Below, one piece after another: positions 23,720 to 34,555 of a DNA stretch of 64,000 bases. The notes beneath the pieces are model-generated. The model ran no database searches, had not been told where the DNA came from, and worked only from the letters and a program-made list of their open reading frames with translations. Both the position numbers and the translations under genes were made by a program. How positions within the stretch are numbered: position 1 is the stretch's first letter; each line of letters starts with the position of its first letter. Source of the stretch: Corythucha ciliata (Eukaryota > Arthropoda > Insecta > Hemiptera > Tingidae). Location: the NCBI GenBank assembly GCA_038030265.1, contig CM075939.1, positions 31,105,253-31,169,252 on the forward strand. Reading direction: 5' to 3'.

Positions 23720-24510
23720 TGTATTAATTGGTATCACAAATTTGTGGACAAATTAGTGAAATTGCCTTTTGAAGTAACCAAATCCGAGACATTTGAGCGA
23801 AGATGGGGTAAAATTGTGATTCGAAAGAGAGCATATCGCATGGAATTTGGGTTTTTTTAAAGAGCGGAATTTCCAGAAATTTGGATTTGAAGGAGACGAA
23901 TGCAGAGGTTTTCTATTTGGAAATTCGCGAAACTGGAATTTATAACAGCCAAAATAACAAAATTTGGCTTTTTCAGTTACCCAAATCCATAAATTTGGTT
24001 TTAGAAAAAGATTAATTAGCTTTCGAATTAGTCAAAGCTGCGAAACCAATTTTAGAAAGAGCTGAAGCTACGGTATTTTGTTTTTGAAAGAGGAAAAACT
24101 CGCGAAATCGATGCTGAAATGACACGAAGTCTGTTTTTAAGAAGCCAAATCCACAACATTTGGTTATGGGAGAGGGAATTTCCTGGGTGACATTGTCGTC
24201 TGACAAGGCCAAAGCGATACATTTGATTTTCAAACGAGCCAAATTAGTTTTTCGCATTAACCAAAATTATAGCATATGCCATGAAATTAGATTTATCATA
24301 AATCGTAAATCGCCGAAATTGGGTTTTGAAAGACCCAAATCCAAGAAATTTGGTTTTGAAAGAGCAAATGACCGCGAAATTCGGGTTTGAAAGAGCCAAA
24401 CCAACAAAATCAAGTTTTTGAGAAATCAAAAAATCCCTAAAATTCAAATTTGAACGAGCTAAATGCGTAATATTCGGTTTTAGAAAGAGCCAAACGCGCA
24501 GGATTCGCTT
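23720..24510 (+). repeat. Degenerate minisatellite M2, about 0.8 kb
   Basis: Units of about 30-33 bases show CCAAATCC, a GAAATTTGG-like core and TTTTGAAAGAGCCAAA. The best conserved are between 24290 and 24500, for example CGAAATTGGGTTTTGAAAGA. Orientation is the same as at 11.2-12.2 kb. Confidence 0.75.
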
Positions 24511-25004
24511 AGAATAAGACATTGAGCCAAAATGCCTCGTTTTTTGGTAGAATGTTCTGGATTGTGGGGCTGTATTCCCAGATTTTTCCTTTAAATCAAA
24601 TCGCTGATTTCAGTTCACTCAGATTCTTGAGCAGATATCAGACACTGCAATACAAAGTCCGGGTTTTGGGGAACAGAGGCAGTTGGCTTTCGGGCTATTA
24701 TTTTTATAAGGGAATAAATAAATTAGGCGAATAGTATAAGTGGTGATGGAGGGGAGGGTGAGAATATTTTACCACCACCCCTCATGGAGGCCCAACACCG
24801 CCCTTTGATGATTTGTTTCGTTAATGTTTGACCCTTCCTTGTACTGTGTTCCCTACTTTCCTTTTCTAGAAAATAAAACTCCCTGCAATTCGGAAGTGTC
24901 ACTTTTTGATGAGTATTTTGGAGTGTAATTACTGTATAATTGGTTCGCGCATTTAAATAAAAGTTGTTTTTTAAAAAACGAAATATCCGTTGCCTAAACT
25001 TATT

Positions 25005-25145
25005 TTATATATATGAATTCCGGAGACCACTGAATTCGTGTTCTAGAGGTTCTGAAACATGAAAAAAACATGACATGACCCATGTTTGCCACCATCACGA
25101 CGAGACCAATAGTGCATTTTCAGAATGAAATGCACTAAAAATCCA
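25005..25145 (+). mobile_element. Tail fragment of the satellite-bearing element
   Basis: From a short TATATATATGAAT through GGAGACCACTGAATTCGTGT and ACATGACATGACCCATGTTT to GAATGAAATGCACTAAAAA this nearly equals 42021-42157 and 45720-45855. Only the tail is present; the 290-base repeats are absent. It shows that this tail is mobile or dispersed and that the element ends at or just after GAAATGCACT. Confidence 0.8.
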
Positions 25146-25214
25146 CCTCAAATTAGAACAGATGTAGAGGGCTATACGCCCACCAAACATTCACGAACCT
25201 TGAGTGCAATCTTC

Positions 25215-25655
25215 GAATATCCGTCTCGTTTTTCAGAGTCCTCGGGTCATTTAACCCCAAGATACGCAGATCGGTCGAATTTGAATTTTTGCAAGGTGAG
25301 TGGGTGATTTTTATTATTATATGTCGATTATTTCAAACGGGTAAGTTTTCTATCGAACAAGGTTTATAAGTCCCTCGGACCATTGTCAATTCTGCAATGT
25401 AGCTGGCCCCACTCAAAATGCAACTAGGGGGCCCCAGCCCCACCCCACCAGCGTCGAGACTCTTCCTTGGACTTCGGGGCTTTCCGATTGCGTATGCCCG
25501 TCATCAATGCGGGAAAATTTGAGCGGCCCCTGAAAACGTGCCGAACCGGCAAAAACGGCCAAAAGTCGTCTCATTTCTGGATCAGCCGATTGCTGGGGCA
25601 GCTATTTTCGGTTTCGGATTCGACGTGTCATCAAGCCCCAAGATATGCGCGCAGT
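25215..25655 (+). repeat. Diverged direct repeat
   Basis: Segments around 25230-25275 and 25612-25650 share a GTCAT..A.CCCCAAGATA core with similar flanks, about 380 bases apart. Together with nearby open frames this may be an old duplicated repeat unit. Weakly supported. Confidence 0.3.
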
Positions 25656-25659
25656 ATAA

Positions 25660-26023
25660 GGTTCGTTCGTTTGTCGTCCGGAGCTGCTCTGGACTGCACG
25701 AACAGTCCGAAAAGCGTTCTTTTGTAATCCCGAACTACACTGAAAGCGTTCGTTTGTCAAACCTCGGACTGTTCAGTGCAGCACTATCTACACTGAAAAA
25801 TTAGGAGGAGCTTGCTGCTCGAAATGTTATAACCTGCTCTATAATTACCTTTTGTCAACATTTCTGACTGGGAAGCGGGAATAAATTATAAAGGTAACGA
25901 TTTTGTTATCGTTAGGTTAGCCATTTGCACGAAAAGCGTTCGTTTGCTTTTCAAAAATGACGTCAATCCCGGACTGCTCGAACTACACCTGCACCACTAC
26001 ACTGAACGACAAACGAACGAACC
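25660..26023. mobile_element. MITE, 364 bp, TAA target duplication
   Basis: Perfect 18-base terminal inverted repeats GGTTCGTTCGTTTGTCGT are flanked by TAA on both sides (25657-25659 and 26024-26026). The interior repeats subterminal words such as GCGTTCGTTTG and GGACTG in both orientations, as expected for transposase-binding subterminal repeats. Non-coding; a PIF/Harbinger-like transposase is inferred from the target site. Confidence 0.88.
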
Positions 26024-26026
26024 TAA

Positions 26027-29000
26027 TATCTTCTATGTTTTTTTGTTTTTTTTTTGTTTTTTTTTGTTTTTGGAAAACTCGCATATGTAATAATGTGGTG
26101 AATTCCAGGGTATTTTATTCAAAGTGTTTAGATTTCAGCTGGACGCGGTTTGTGATTGGGAATGGTGATGCACTTGCGTATAGACCCAGTCAAAGGGCAC
26201 CTTAGACGAAACCCCGGATCTCTCCGTGTTTATTCACGACGGCATTGTGATTTCAGCCGATTTTATGATTAACTCTGCAGGGTGGGCCATCGAGGTTCGC
26301 CAATACGTCGAGCCTCTGACTTGGTCTTAAGGTGTTCCACTGTGGGGCCGACGTCTGCTCGGCCACACAACAGGCCGGGTAGTCGTGGGTTTTTTGACGG
26401 GGAGATTTTAAATTTGGCAATTTCAACTGCTTCTGGCAGAAATCTTCAGGCTTTGACGGTGTCTGTAAGAGCTTAGGATTCTGTAGCGGAATTTGGATTT
26501 TCTCGAGGTAAAGTGCATGAAATTTAGCGTGTTGTAGTGTCTACAGTCTTCGAGAAGGCTGCCCTTTGGCAGTTTTCGTTCCACTTGTTTAGGTTCTTTG
26601 ATTACAAAATATGATGGCTATTGAGAATTTCAAGATTGCAAAGAGTAATGGCTATAGCCGCGGCGAGTGAGCTTGCCGCCAAACATCACCCACGGCGGCG
26701 GCGCCTCGTCTTTACGGGATGCCGGACGCGAGGAATATCGTTTGCGGTCGTCCTATACTTATCGATCTTTTGTTCAGGTGGTCAGTTCAAGCTACTGGCT
26801 GCTGGCTATCCGAGAGGATTTAGAGTGAATGGTGGGGGGGGGGGGTACTTAAGGTGTCCACAATTTGGAATCGCTCGTTTTACACTATTTATTGTTTTAT
26901 CGGTAGATGAATACCTACTTATTTCCAACATTCATTTTTTATTCCAAGCCTGATTTTCAACTCAACTATAATTTTATTTCAAGGTCAACAAAGATTAGAC
27001 GCTGACCTAGAAGATCTGATGTGGATGCCAGAAAATGGACAAGGCTGACTTAATCACTTTCTTGCACTCAAACAACGATCCATCAACTGATTCTATTTAC
27101 CTCCCTCCCCCACCATCACTTTCCTTGTACTGGGGGGTGTTCTCCCAACTCTCATTTCCCCTTTACATCCCGACATCATCATCGCCCTTTTCCTGTGAAA
27201 GCATAATCTTTTGGGTTTTGAACGCATCGCATTCAACGCCTTTGAAATACACGCCCTCCCCAAAACACTGTTATAGAATAAGGGTGAGGAAAGGGTTGGA
27301 GGGGGATGAGGGTTTTGACGTTGAGAAAATCAAAGGGGTGAAACCCGTCAAATCTGCCAAGCTAAGTAACACTTGCTTCTGACAACTCCCCGTATACTGC
27401 GTTAGGTTCCTTTCCCTTTCTCTTTTTCAACTTCTGGGGCTCTGTGTGGATCTTTTCATACAGAAAAGCGAAGAAAACAATAACGGAAAGCGTCGTTCCT
27501 TTTGTCACCAATTTTAGTTAAATGTTTTCTGGTCAAATTGTATGTTCCTGTCAGAATAAAATCTAGATAATCGTCGCTCATTTTCAGGGGCATGGAAATG
27601 AGTGTTATCTTTTCAGTGACCTCTCCTATGGTTCTTTGGAAACCTAAAAACTTGATTTTTCCACAGTGAAAAAAAAAAAAAAAAAAAAATACAAAAAAAA
27701 AAAACACTTAATTTTGGCGAAGAAGAAAGGGAGAAAAGTTGATTCAACTGAGTTATAAGGGATTTTTTTTTCGATGTGAGGGAGGTAAAAAGAAACTTCG
27801 AAAGGAAGGGCGATAAAGGGGAAAAATTAGAGGAGAGGACCCCGCACTTGGTGGCATGGTGGTGAGGAGGAGGTGGAGGAGAAGTGGTTACTCTGTCCTT
27901 TTATTTATGACTTTTCTCTTTCTGCGGCAGGTTCCTGGTCTCGACTTTTCTCATCTGTTCTCTTATTTCTTTTTTCTTTCAGTGCTTTTTCTTTAGGGGG
28001 TATAGAGCGAGGGATGAAAACGTAAAAATGATGGTGAAAAAGAAGAGAAGTGAGGGTGATCCCCTCAGCAGAGAATGTTTCAGTGGAATTGGACTGTTGC
28101 CGGCAACCGAATGAATAAACAGAAGTTTGATATTTTCCTCTTTTAGTTTTTTGAATGTTTAAAAAACCCCCAGCCCTGTCACACTTGGCTTGGCCCCTGA
28201 CGGAAAACCTTTCATTTTATGTTTACAAAAAAGGGTCATTTAAGGATTACAAGGCTCATCATCCCTCATGTGACGGTTATAGACATTCGAAAAAAAAGCA
28301 ATTCGAAACTCAAACCGGAGTGATAAAAGTTTGAATCAGTACCTATAAAAAAAAAAATAAATCCATTCCAGATGTGACCCAGGGAACCCCTCATGAGGCG
28401 TAATCTTCAAAGGGTGTGAGCTTGTAAAAAGGGGTTACACGGTGGTTACCTTTTGGCACACCTCTTCTCTTACAGGTGCATCTTCTCTTCGTCCTCAAAC
28501 CCCCTTTTTTTCTCTCTTCTTCACCTTTTCTTCATCCTTCGGGTGTCCACAATAGAGACATTCGGACAGATTCCTTCTCAAACACACCCCGTGTAGAAAA
28601 CTTCTGTATTTCCTCTAAATCCTCCCTTGAGCCGAAAATAATGGGATTTCAGACTATTTCTTTATTTCGAGTCAACCCCTTCGCTTTCACCCTTTACCAC
28701 TATCCCTCTCGTGACTGGTGGGAAATTTTAAAAAAAGATAATTTTTTTTTTTTGAACCCTTTCAATTCCGCGTCCTTTTCTTACGCTGCGAGATTCCACA
28801 AAACAGGCAAACGGACCGAAAAAAAAAAAAAAAAAAGTTAACCAGAGATGCTCAAGTCAATAGGGGGTTAATCAAGAGACCTTTTGATGGTTTTCAAGTG
28901 GAAATAGAGATATATCTGATCGGTTCCCACAGCAAGGGTTAGATAAAAATGCGATGTGACCCCCAATAAATAACACCTCGTTTTTTTTTTTTTTTTTTTT

Positions 29001-29752
29001 TTCAATTTTTTTACCTCTTTCTTAAGTGATTCTGACGGATATTCAACAGATATACGTTAATTCCAAGCCCCCTGTGAGACCCCTTCAACTTTCTCGTTGG
29101 CTTTGAGTTGCCTTCAAAGAAATTGGGAACCGAAAAAAAGACGAAAGAGCGAGAGAAAAGAAATACATTGCCACACAATAATTAACCATAAAGAAGTACG
29201 TGATTCCAAAGAAAAGATTCAGAGCAGTTGTGCGTTGTGCCATCGATGATGATGCCCTCATTGTGGAAGCGATTGATTTATTATAAAAGACAAGGCAGAA
29301 ACCCCGCCGAAATTCAGGTAAAGGAAAAAGATAAAAAGAATGTGTAACGTTATCTCCTACGCGTTTGTCGGAGACACGAACCGGTCAACTGAAGAATTAG
29401 AACAGTCATTTATATTACTTGGAAAAAGAGAGCAAATTCTTGCCATTATTGCATGGCCGGATCTTGCTTTTCGTCGCCCCGGACCCGGAGCTAAGTTGTT
29501 TTTGCCGCCCCATGTGGCTACCCCCCCTCCCACTACGGCCAACTCCCTCCAAGGCTTTTGGAGTCAAACAAATAATGAGAATGGATTCTACAAGTTATTG
29601 GAGGAAAACTATGATTCTTCAACCTGGGGGAAAAACCTCGAGTTGAAGGCAATCCCAAACAGAAAGATGAAATTTTGGCTTTTCGTGATAAATGACGCAG
29701 GGGGTTTGGACCCACCAGACAATTGTGAAAATTGCCACTGCACTACGATCTC
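26027..29752. other. Stretch with no recognisable gene
   Basis: Contains a T-rich patch with spaced G around 26038-26070, a GC-rich 100-base patch at about 26640-26740, 12 G at 26834-26845, an A run of 21 at 27669-27689, an A run at about 28819-28836 and a T run of 22 at 28981-29002. A 164-codon frame at 29340-29834 ends inside a SINE copy and is not credible as a gene. Confidence 0.5.
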
Positions 29753-29970
29753 CGACTCAACTTGGCAAAACCGAGGAAACCGTGTTGATGTTCGAATTGG
29801 GCAGCGGCGCGGCGCGCGTCCAGCCCCAATTTGATTTCCTCAGGCCCTGTTTTGCCTTCACGGTTCTCTTTCCGTCCTGGAGGTGAGCAGCCGGGACCTC
29901 CCAGATTCGGGTTTCAGGGCAACTGCCCAGATCGAGTGTCGGGTTCGAATCCCGCTCGGGGCCACCAAGA
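29753..29970 (+). mobile_element. SINE-like dispersed repeat, copy 2
   Basis: Same ordered blocks as 18368-18170 (minus strand). It carries a very good B box, GGGTTCGAATCCC (29941-29953), and an A-box-like GTGAGCAGCCGGG near 29883-29895. It ends GGGGCCACCA, like a processed tRNA 3' end. The T-arm is near perfect but no matching 5' acceptor strand lies at the right distance, so it is a tRNA-like SINE module and not a tRNA gene. Confidence 0.7.
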
Positions 29971-30104
29971 AGTTTAAACATGGTAAAATGAGGATTTTCA
30001 AGTTTCATGCATTATGATATGAACAGGAGATTTGGTATCCGCATGGCATGGATAACGCTTTGGCCCCATCTGAAAATTTTCTGAAAGTCCATCTGACAGC
30101 CTTA

Positions 30105-30397
30105 AGCCCCTTTTACCAGAGTAACTTTTTTGTTCGAAAATTTGAACAAAAGCGGGCTTGTTCAAAAAACTTAACCGTGTAAAACCTTCAGTAAGTTTTA
30201 TTCTAACTAGTTGGAAATTTTTGATCAAAGTGCGCTGCTGTCGTGTGAGAACTTTTTGAACTAAACATCCACATTATCACAGGAGAAAACGGGAGGGGTT
30301 AATACTGAACTCATCTCTCAAGAGTCAAGAGAGATAAACCGTTTTGTTTGTTGTCATTGTGTGCGACTAACATGATTTCATGCCCGCGAAAGCCCAA

Positions 30398-30446
<49 letters not shown>

Positions 30447-30634
30447 TAGGTTAAACATCAGCTGTGTTAGAAACGTCAGGTTATAGCTCTCTTTGATCAA
30501 AATTAGGCGTGTAAAACCCCCAAGTTGGCTTCGTTAAAAATTTTAAACATAATTTTGACCTTAACGTTTCCAATTCGCACCGCTAGACTTTGTGCTTATT
30601 TTTGATCCAAAAACTTACTCGTGTAAAAGGGACT
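30105..30634. mobile_element. MITE, 530 bp, TTA target duplication, with 42-base A run
   Basis: The ends AGCCCCTTTTACCAGAGTAA (left) and AGTCCCTTTTACACGAGTAA (right arm, minus strand) are inverted copies that extend, more loosely, to about 35 bases. TTA flanks both sides (30102-30104 and 30635-30637). A run of 42 A at 30399-30440 lies in the middle. Non-coding. The target site suggests the PIF/Harbinger class. Confidence 0.8.
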
Positions 30635-30884
30635 TTAGGGAATAGAACAAATCAGGTGCCTTGTAGTTTTTGTGACTGAATATTAGATTCTGCCCTCAAT
30701 TCGTATTAGATTTGTGTACTTCTGGGAATAATCCGTGCCTTGTGGTTAGCTGAAGTGCATCTCGACCAGGCGACCAAGATTCAAAATAATGACCTCATTG
30801 CTACTTTTGAGTCATTGAGTGTGTCAAGGTCGTCACCTGGACTCCTTGGGTCGAAAACCCTATAGATACGCGATTTCATGCATT

Positions 30885-31080
30885 TCTAAATTTTGGCAAT
30901 TTGTACTCAACCCGCCGAGGGCTTAAGTGAGTGCTATTCAGGCCCATTTTAACCATCCCCAGCCAAAAACGTCCCCATATGGGGTCGTCAGCAGTAGCCT
31001 ATCGAGTCCTATGTGCGAAGTTCTTTTCTCTGAACAAGCTTACAAGCGAGTCTACGCCTGAAATTGAGAAACCACGCTCA
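30885..31080 (-). repeat. Conserved tail of the M2-M1 composite, second copy
   Basis: Minus-strand counterpart of 15890-16090: CTCAATTTCAGGCGTA, TTCAGAGAAAAGAACTT, then TTTTTGGCT, GGTTAAAATGGGCCT and CTCGGCGGGTT in the same order. Divergence is substantial, so the copies are old. Confidence 0.6.
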
Positions 31081-31345
31081 TTTTTCGCTGTTACGCAGGC
31101 TTACGGCTAGAAAAAACGCTCATTTGTGGCTAAAATTGAGAAAATGCGTTAATTCATGGTTTCTGATCCAGCTTCCAGGCCGAAATTGAGCAAAAACGCT
31201 GGTGTGTAGTTCTGGCCAATCCGCGACATAAGTTGAGAAAAGCGCTAGTTCATATTCAAAAGTTGGAAAAGTCGTTCATACGCGGACAAAATTGAGAAAA
31301 AGCTCAAGTTTAGTTGCTAAAATTGAGAAAAAGCGGTCACTAAGC
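31030..31345 (-). repeat. Minisatellite M1, about eight units
   Basis: On the plus strand AAATTGAGAAAA plus a GCG(C)T-containing spacer recurs every 28-32 bases; on the minus strand this reads TTTTCTCAATTTTAGCC. This is the clearest M1 array in the window. Confidence 0.75.
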
Positions 31346-31379
31346 GATCAAGTAACACCCATACTTGGATTGAAAGAGC

Positions 31380-31495
31380 TACAGGCATACACTTGTTTTT
31401 GGAAGCGCCAAATTCGCGAAATTGTCCTTAAGAAGTGCCAAAACTCGAAATTCTATTTTTTGGAAGAACCAAATCCTTGAATTCGGAAATATTTG
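31380..31495 (+). repeat. Minisatellite M2, three to four units
   Basis: Contains GCCAAATTCGCGAAATTG, GTGCCAAAACTCGAAATT and GAACCAAATCCTTGAATT. Adjacent to M1, which mirrors the arrangement at 12.9-13.2 kb. Confidence 0.65.
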
Positions 31496-31499
31496 GCCA

Positions 31500-33490
31500 A
31501 ATAAAGGATGATCAGGGGGCTCGTAGAGATGTCCGCTCCGGGCCTAGATAGATGGTGTGACGGTATGTTCGCCACTGATACTACTATTGCATTGCATAAC
31601 TCACTCTGTCTGCGGCGGCTTCGTGTGAGCGTTCCTGGCGGTGCGTAGAGAAGCCCTCTTAGTACAGTCACGAAGTATGAAATGAGGGGAAAAGGGGAGC
31701 GAGAGAGAGAGAAAGAGAAAAAATTTACTTTCTTTCTCTGTTCATCTCTTCTGGTTCGATTTGAGTTATCCCCCTCCCCCGCCTTAAAATATTTCTCAAA
31801 TTTTGCCGCCCCTCGAAATTGGCCGCCCAGGGCTATATCCCCGGTAGTCCCCCCCCCCTATGATCCGGCCCTGTATTATTGGTATACAGAAACTTTTCCG
31901 GCATGGTTTGGAAGAAATTTGCTAGACAAGATCTTCCTCCGATCAGCATATTTCTAAAAGAGAGAGAGAGAGAGTGAGAGAGAGAGAGAGAAAAAAGGAT
32001 CGGTACACGCTTGTTTGCAGTAATTTTAGGCTTAAGAACAAAAGCACGAGAGATGAAAAATGCAGGATAATTTATTTCATCAAAGGATGCGCGTGGCATC
32101 GATTAGAAAAAAGATGAAAATGTTGCAGCCGGTATTGATGGCTAGGTGAGAGAGATGACGGTAAACTGCAATTAGAGAAAACCTTAGTGACTTATACCCC
32201 GTTTTCAGGGAACAAAAGATGGAAGGACGAAGGTGTGAGATTTGCTCCATCACTTTTCTTTCCTGCAAGCCCCTCCTACATAGAGAACTAGGACTGCGGT
32301 ATTGCTAGCCATAAACAACAAGACAATATCCCTTTCTTGACTCTTTGCCACCGTTATTGCAATCCCCTTCCACGTCGTCAACATAACCAAAGCTCCGTCG
32401 TCGTCTCGGTACCCCAGAGCATGTCACCCACTTATTTCGTTCTATAAAATTACAAGCAGTGAAAATGGAAAGATTTATATCATATGAGGGAGCTTAGGAA
32501 AAGACACGCACGAAGACCATGGATTTTGTTCCCCAGAAAATTATTTTCCCTTTACTTCCTTTGAAGGATTTGACTGGCTGGAGGGATTTAGCCCCCCCCC
32601 CCTCACCAACTAAATCAAAAAGCTTTTTCCTGATATGTATAAATCGAAGTGAGTGCGGGGCATCAAGGACACTTTTCCAAGCCTGAATTTTGCAGTCCTT
32701 ATACAGGACACTTATGTGCAAAAATGTCAAGTTCTAGTGCCAACTCAGGGGATCTTGCGGTGATTGTGGGCTAAATTTCTGGATTTTGGTATCATGGTCG
32801 GCCTTTCGACCTAAATGTGCAAGCCGTTTGAATGACGCGTAACTGTCCAAATAGTCATAGTTAGGGGGAAAAGCGGCTGGTATAGTCTGACGAAGAAAAC
32901 AAAAAAATCTATTGCTGTTGCAAACTTGAAAGTCTGGGGGGAGGATTAATTATTACGCTTCGTGGGGAAAGAGAGGGAAATTGCAACTAGGTATCCTTTT
33001 AATATTATTAATTAGCGGTGATCGCTTTTAAACTACGAGGGTTAGTAGGCAATGCATATTTGAAATCCCGCCAAAACTAACATCTTCCGCAACATTTTCC
33101 CCTGTCTTTGTGACCAAAAACCAGCTGATTAACCATGTTAGGAAATTGTCAATGATTTTGGATCTCGTGTTTTCTCTAAGTTTATTTGGCAATAAACGCC
33201 ACGCCACTACAACTTAGTACAACTTCCATGACTGAATCTTGAAGGAAATGTGATCTTTTCAAAACCGTCGTCAATTTTGGTCTGAGCCACATGGGTTTGC
33301 AGTTAGCACGGCATTTGTGCAAAAATATGTCAATAAGCTTGAAAAGAGGAAAAACGCGAATCTCTCCAAAACAAAGCATTTCTAGATTTGTGTCAAAATT
33401 ACGTGTTTGGTGCGTCACGGTGAGTGTTTCAGTAAAACTGAAACATCCCAAACGAAAAAAAAAAAGTTTCAGATCAAAATCAGATACTAT
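31500..33490. other. Stretch with no recognisable gene; GA microsatellite
   Basis: A GA/AG microsatellite lies at 31959-31991 with a shorter purine tract at 31700-31725, and a C run at 32592-32602. Otherwise unremarkable AT-rich sequence. Confidence 0.55.
31959..31991 (+). repeat. (AG)n microsatellite
   Basis: About 16 AG dinucleotides interrupted by one T. Confidence 0.95.
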
Positions 33491-33499
33491 GCAACTTCT

Positions 33500-33790
33500 T
33501 TATTACCGCTTTTTCTAAATTCTATCTGCAATTTAGCGATTTTCACAATTTTCGCTGCAATTTTGGGGATTTTTTCACGTTTAGCCATGAATTACCGCTT
33601 TTGTCAATGCGTTAGCCATGAAGTTGCCTCCAGAAAACACGAATACGCGTTTTATTAATTTTAATTACGAATTAGCGTTTGCCCAGTGTTAGCTGTCAAT
33701 GAGTGATTTTCAAGCAGTGAATGAGCGATTTCACTCAATTTTATCCGCGAATAAGATTTTTTCATCGATTTCAACCCAACGCCACGATCT
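33500..33790 (+). repeat. Minisatellite M1, degenerate array
   Basis: Words such as GCGATTTTCACAATTTTCGC, TTTAGCCATGAATTACCGC and ACTCAATTTTATCCGCGAAT recur at 28-35-base steps. They match the M1 pattern of TTAGCG, T-run, CAATTTT, CCGCGAA. A transposase remnant abuts its right end. Confidence 0.65.
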
Positions 33791-33929
33791 CCCGATATTA
33801 ACTCCGTGCGACTTTTTTTTGGGGGCGTTATCCGAAGTCTCGGGTCTTCAGCAACCGTCCATACGGACTCTTAAAGACATGAAGAACAACATTCCTGAGA
33901 AAGTGGTCAACATACCAGCAACTTACTAA
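33786..33929 (+). pseudogene. Tc1/mariner-type transposase C-terminal fragment
   Basis: The frame reads LTPCDFFLGALSEV followed by SIRTLKDMKNNI. The block L-T-P-x-D-(F/Y)-F-L-(W)-G, in which the D is the third catalytic acidic residue, and the following (L/D)LKxxI segment typify the DDE end of Tc1/mariner-related transposases common in arthropods. The expected preceding arginine-serine-proline is damaged and the tryptophan after FFL is missing. The frame runs through minisatellite upstream and closes soon after, so only about 45 residues remain. Dead copy. Confidence 0.6.
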
Positions 33930-34252
33930 CCAAAAATGGGTTGAACCAGTGTTTAAAAAAACATATTTTTTCGCTCGAAAAAAAAGTGTTCTAAACCTAA
34001 AAAAAATGTGTTTAAAAACAGTTGTTCAGTTTAAAATTAAGAGAAAAGTGGTTTTTGCCAACTCTGCAAAAAAGGAATGCCTCGGAGAAAGTCATTACGG
34101 CTATCAGAAGGATATGAACAATATATAGCTCCTCGATGCCCCTGATGTACAGCGAATACATCTTATAGTTAGTAAATAGGCCCATCCCTGTACCTATTCC
34201 TGAATAGAAACTTTGTAATTTTTTTGCTGGTAACTTTGTAATTTTTTTGATG

Positions 34253-34541
34253 GTTATTGCAAAACCATCTGACGGTTAACGTTAACGGTTATGTGACGTC
34301 ATGATAAGCGTAAAATTCAAATTTTGATTTTAAGAGTTAATCACAAACGTTTAAAGACCAGTATGAGGAGGTGTTTTATTAATTGATTTGAAGCAATTAA
34401 GTGCATCTATGCCCCACCATGTGTTCACATTTTAGAGCAACTATTATTTGCAATAACTCTTTTTCCACATACTCAAACGACTACGCTTATGGTGACGTCA
34501 TTTAACCGTAAACGATAAGCGTCAGACGGCTATGCAATAAC
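34253..34541. mobile_element. MITE, about 290 bp, with CRE-like TGACGTCA in both arms
   Basis: Arms of about 60 bases start GTTATTGCA, pass TCTGACG and ACGGTTA, reach TGACGTCA and end ATAAGCGTA; they are roughly 80 per cent alike. A 24-base duplicated segment (CTTTGTAATTTTTTTG) lies just left at 34211-34251. No certain target duplication was seen. Confidence 0.75.
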
Positions 34542-34555
34542 TCCCTAGTATTTGA

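Noticed and set aside
29340..29834. 164-codon frame on plus
   Set aside because: Its last 25-30 codons lie inside a SINE copy, no domain is recognisable and neighbouring frames are open as well. Chance plus a GC-richer patch explains it.
29878..29967. Functional tRNA gene suggested by GGGTTCGAATCCC and a CCACCA end
   Set aside because: No 5' acceptor strand pairs with the 3' end at tRNA distance, genomic CCA is not encoded in animal tRNA genes, and a related sequence at 18.2 kb shows it is a dispersed repeat.
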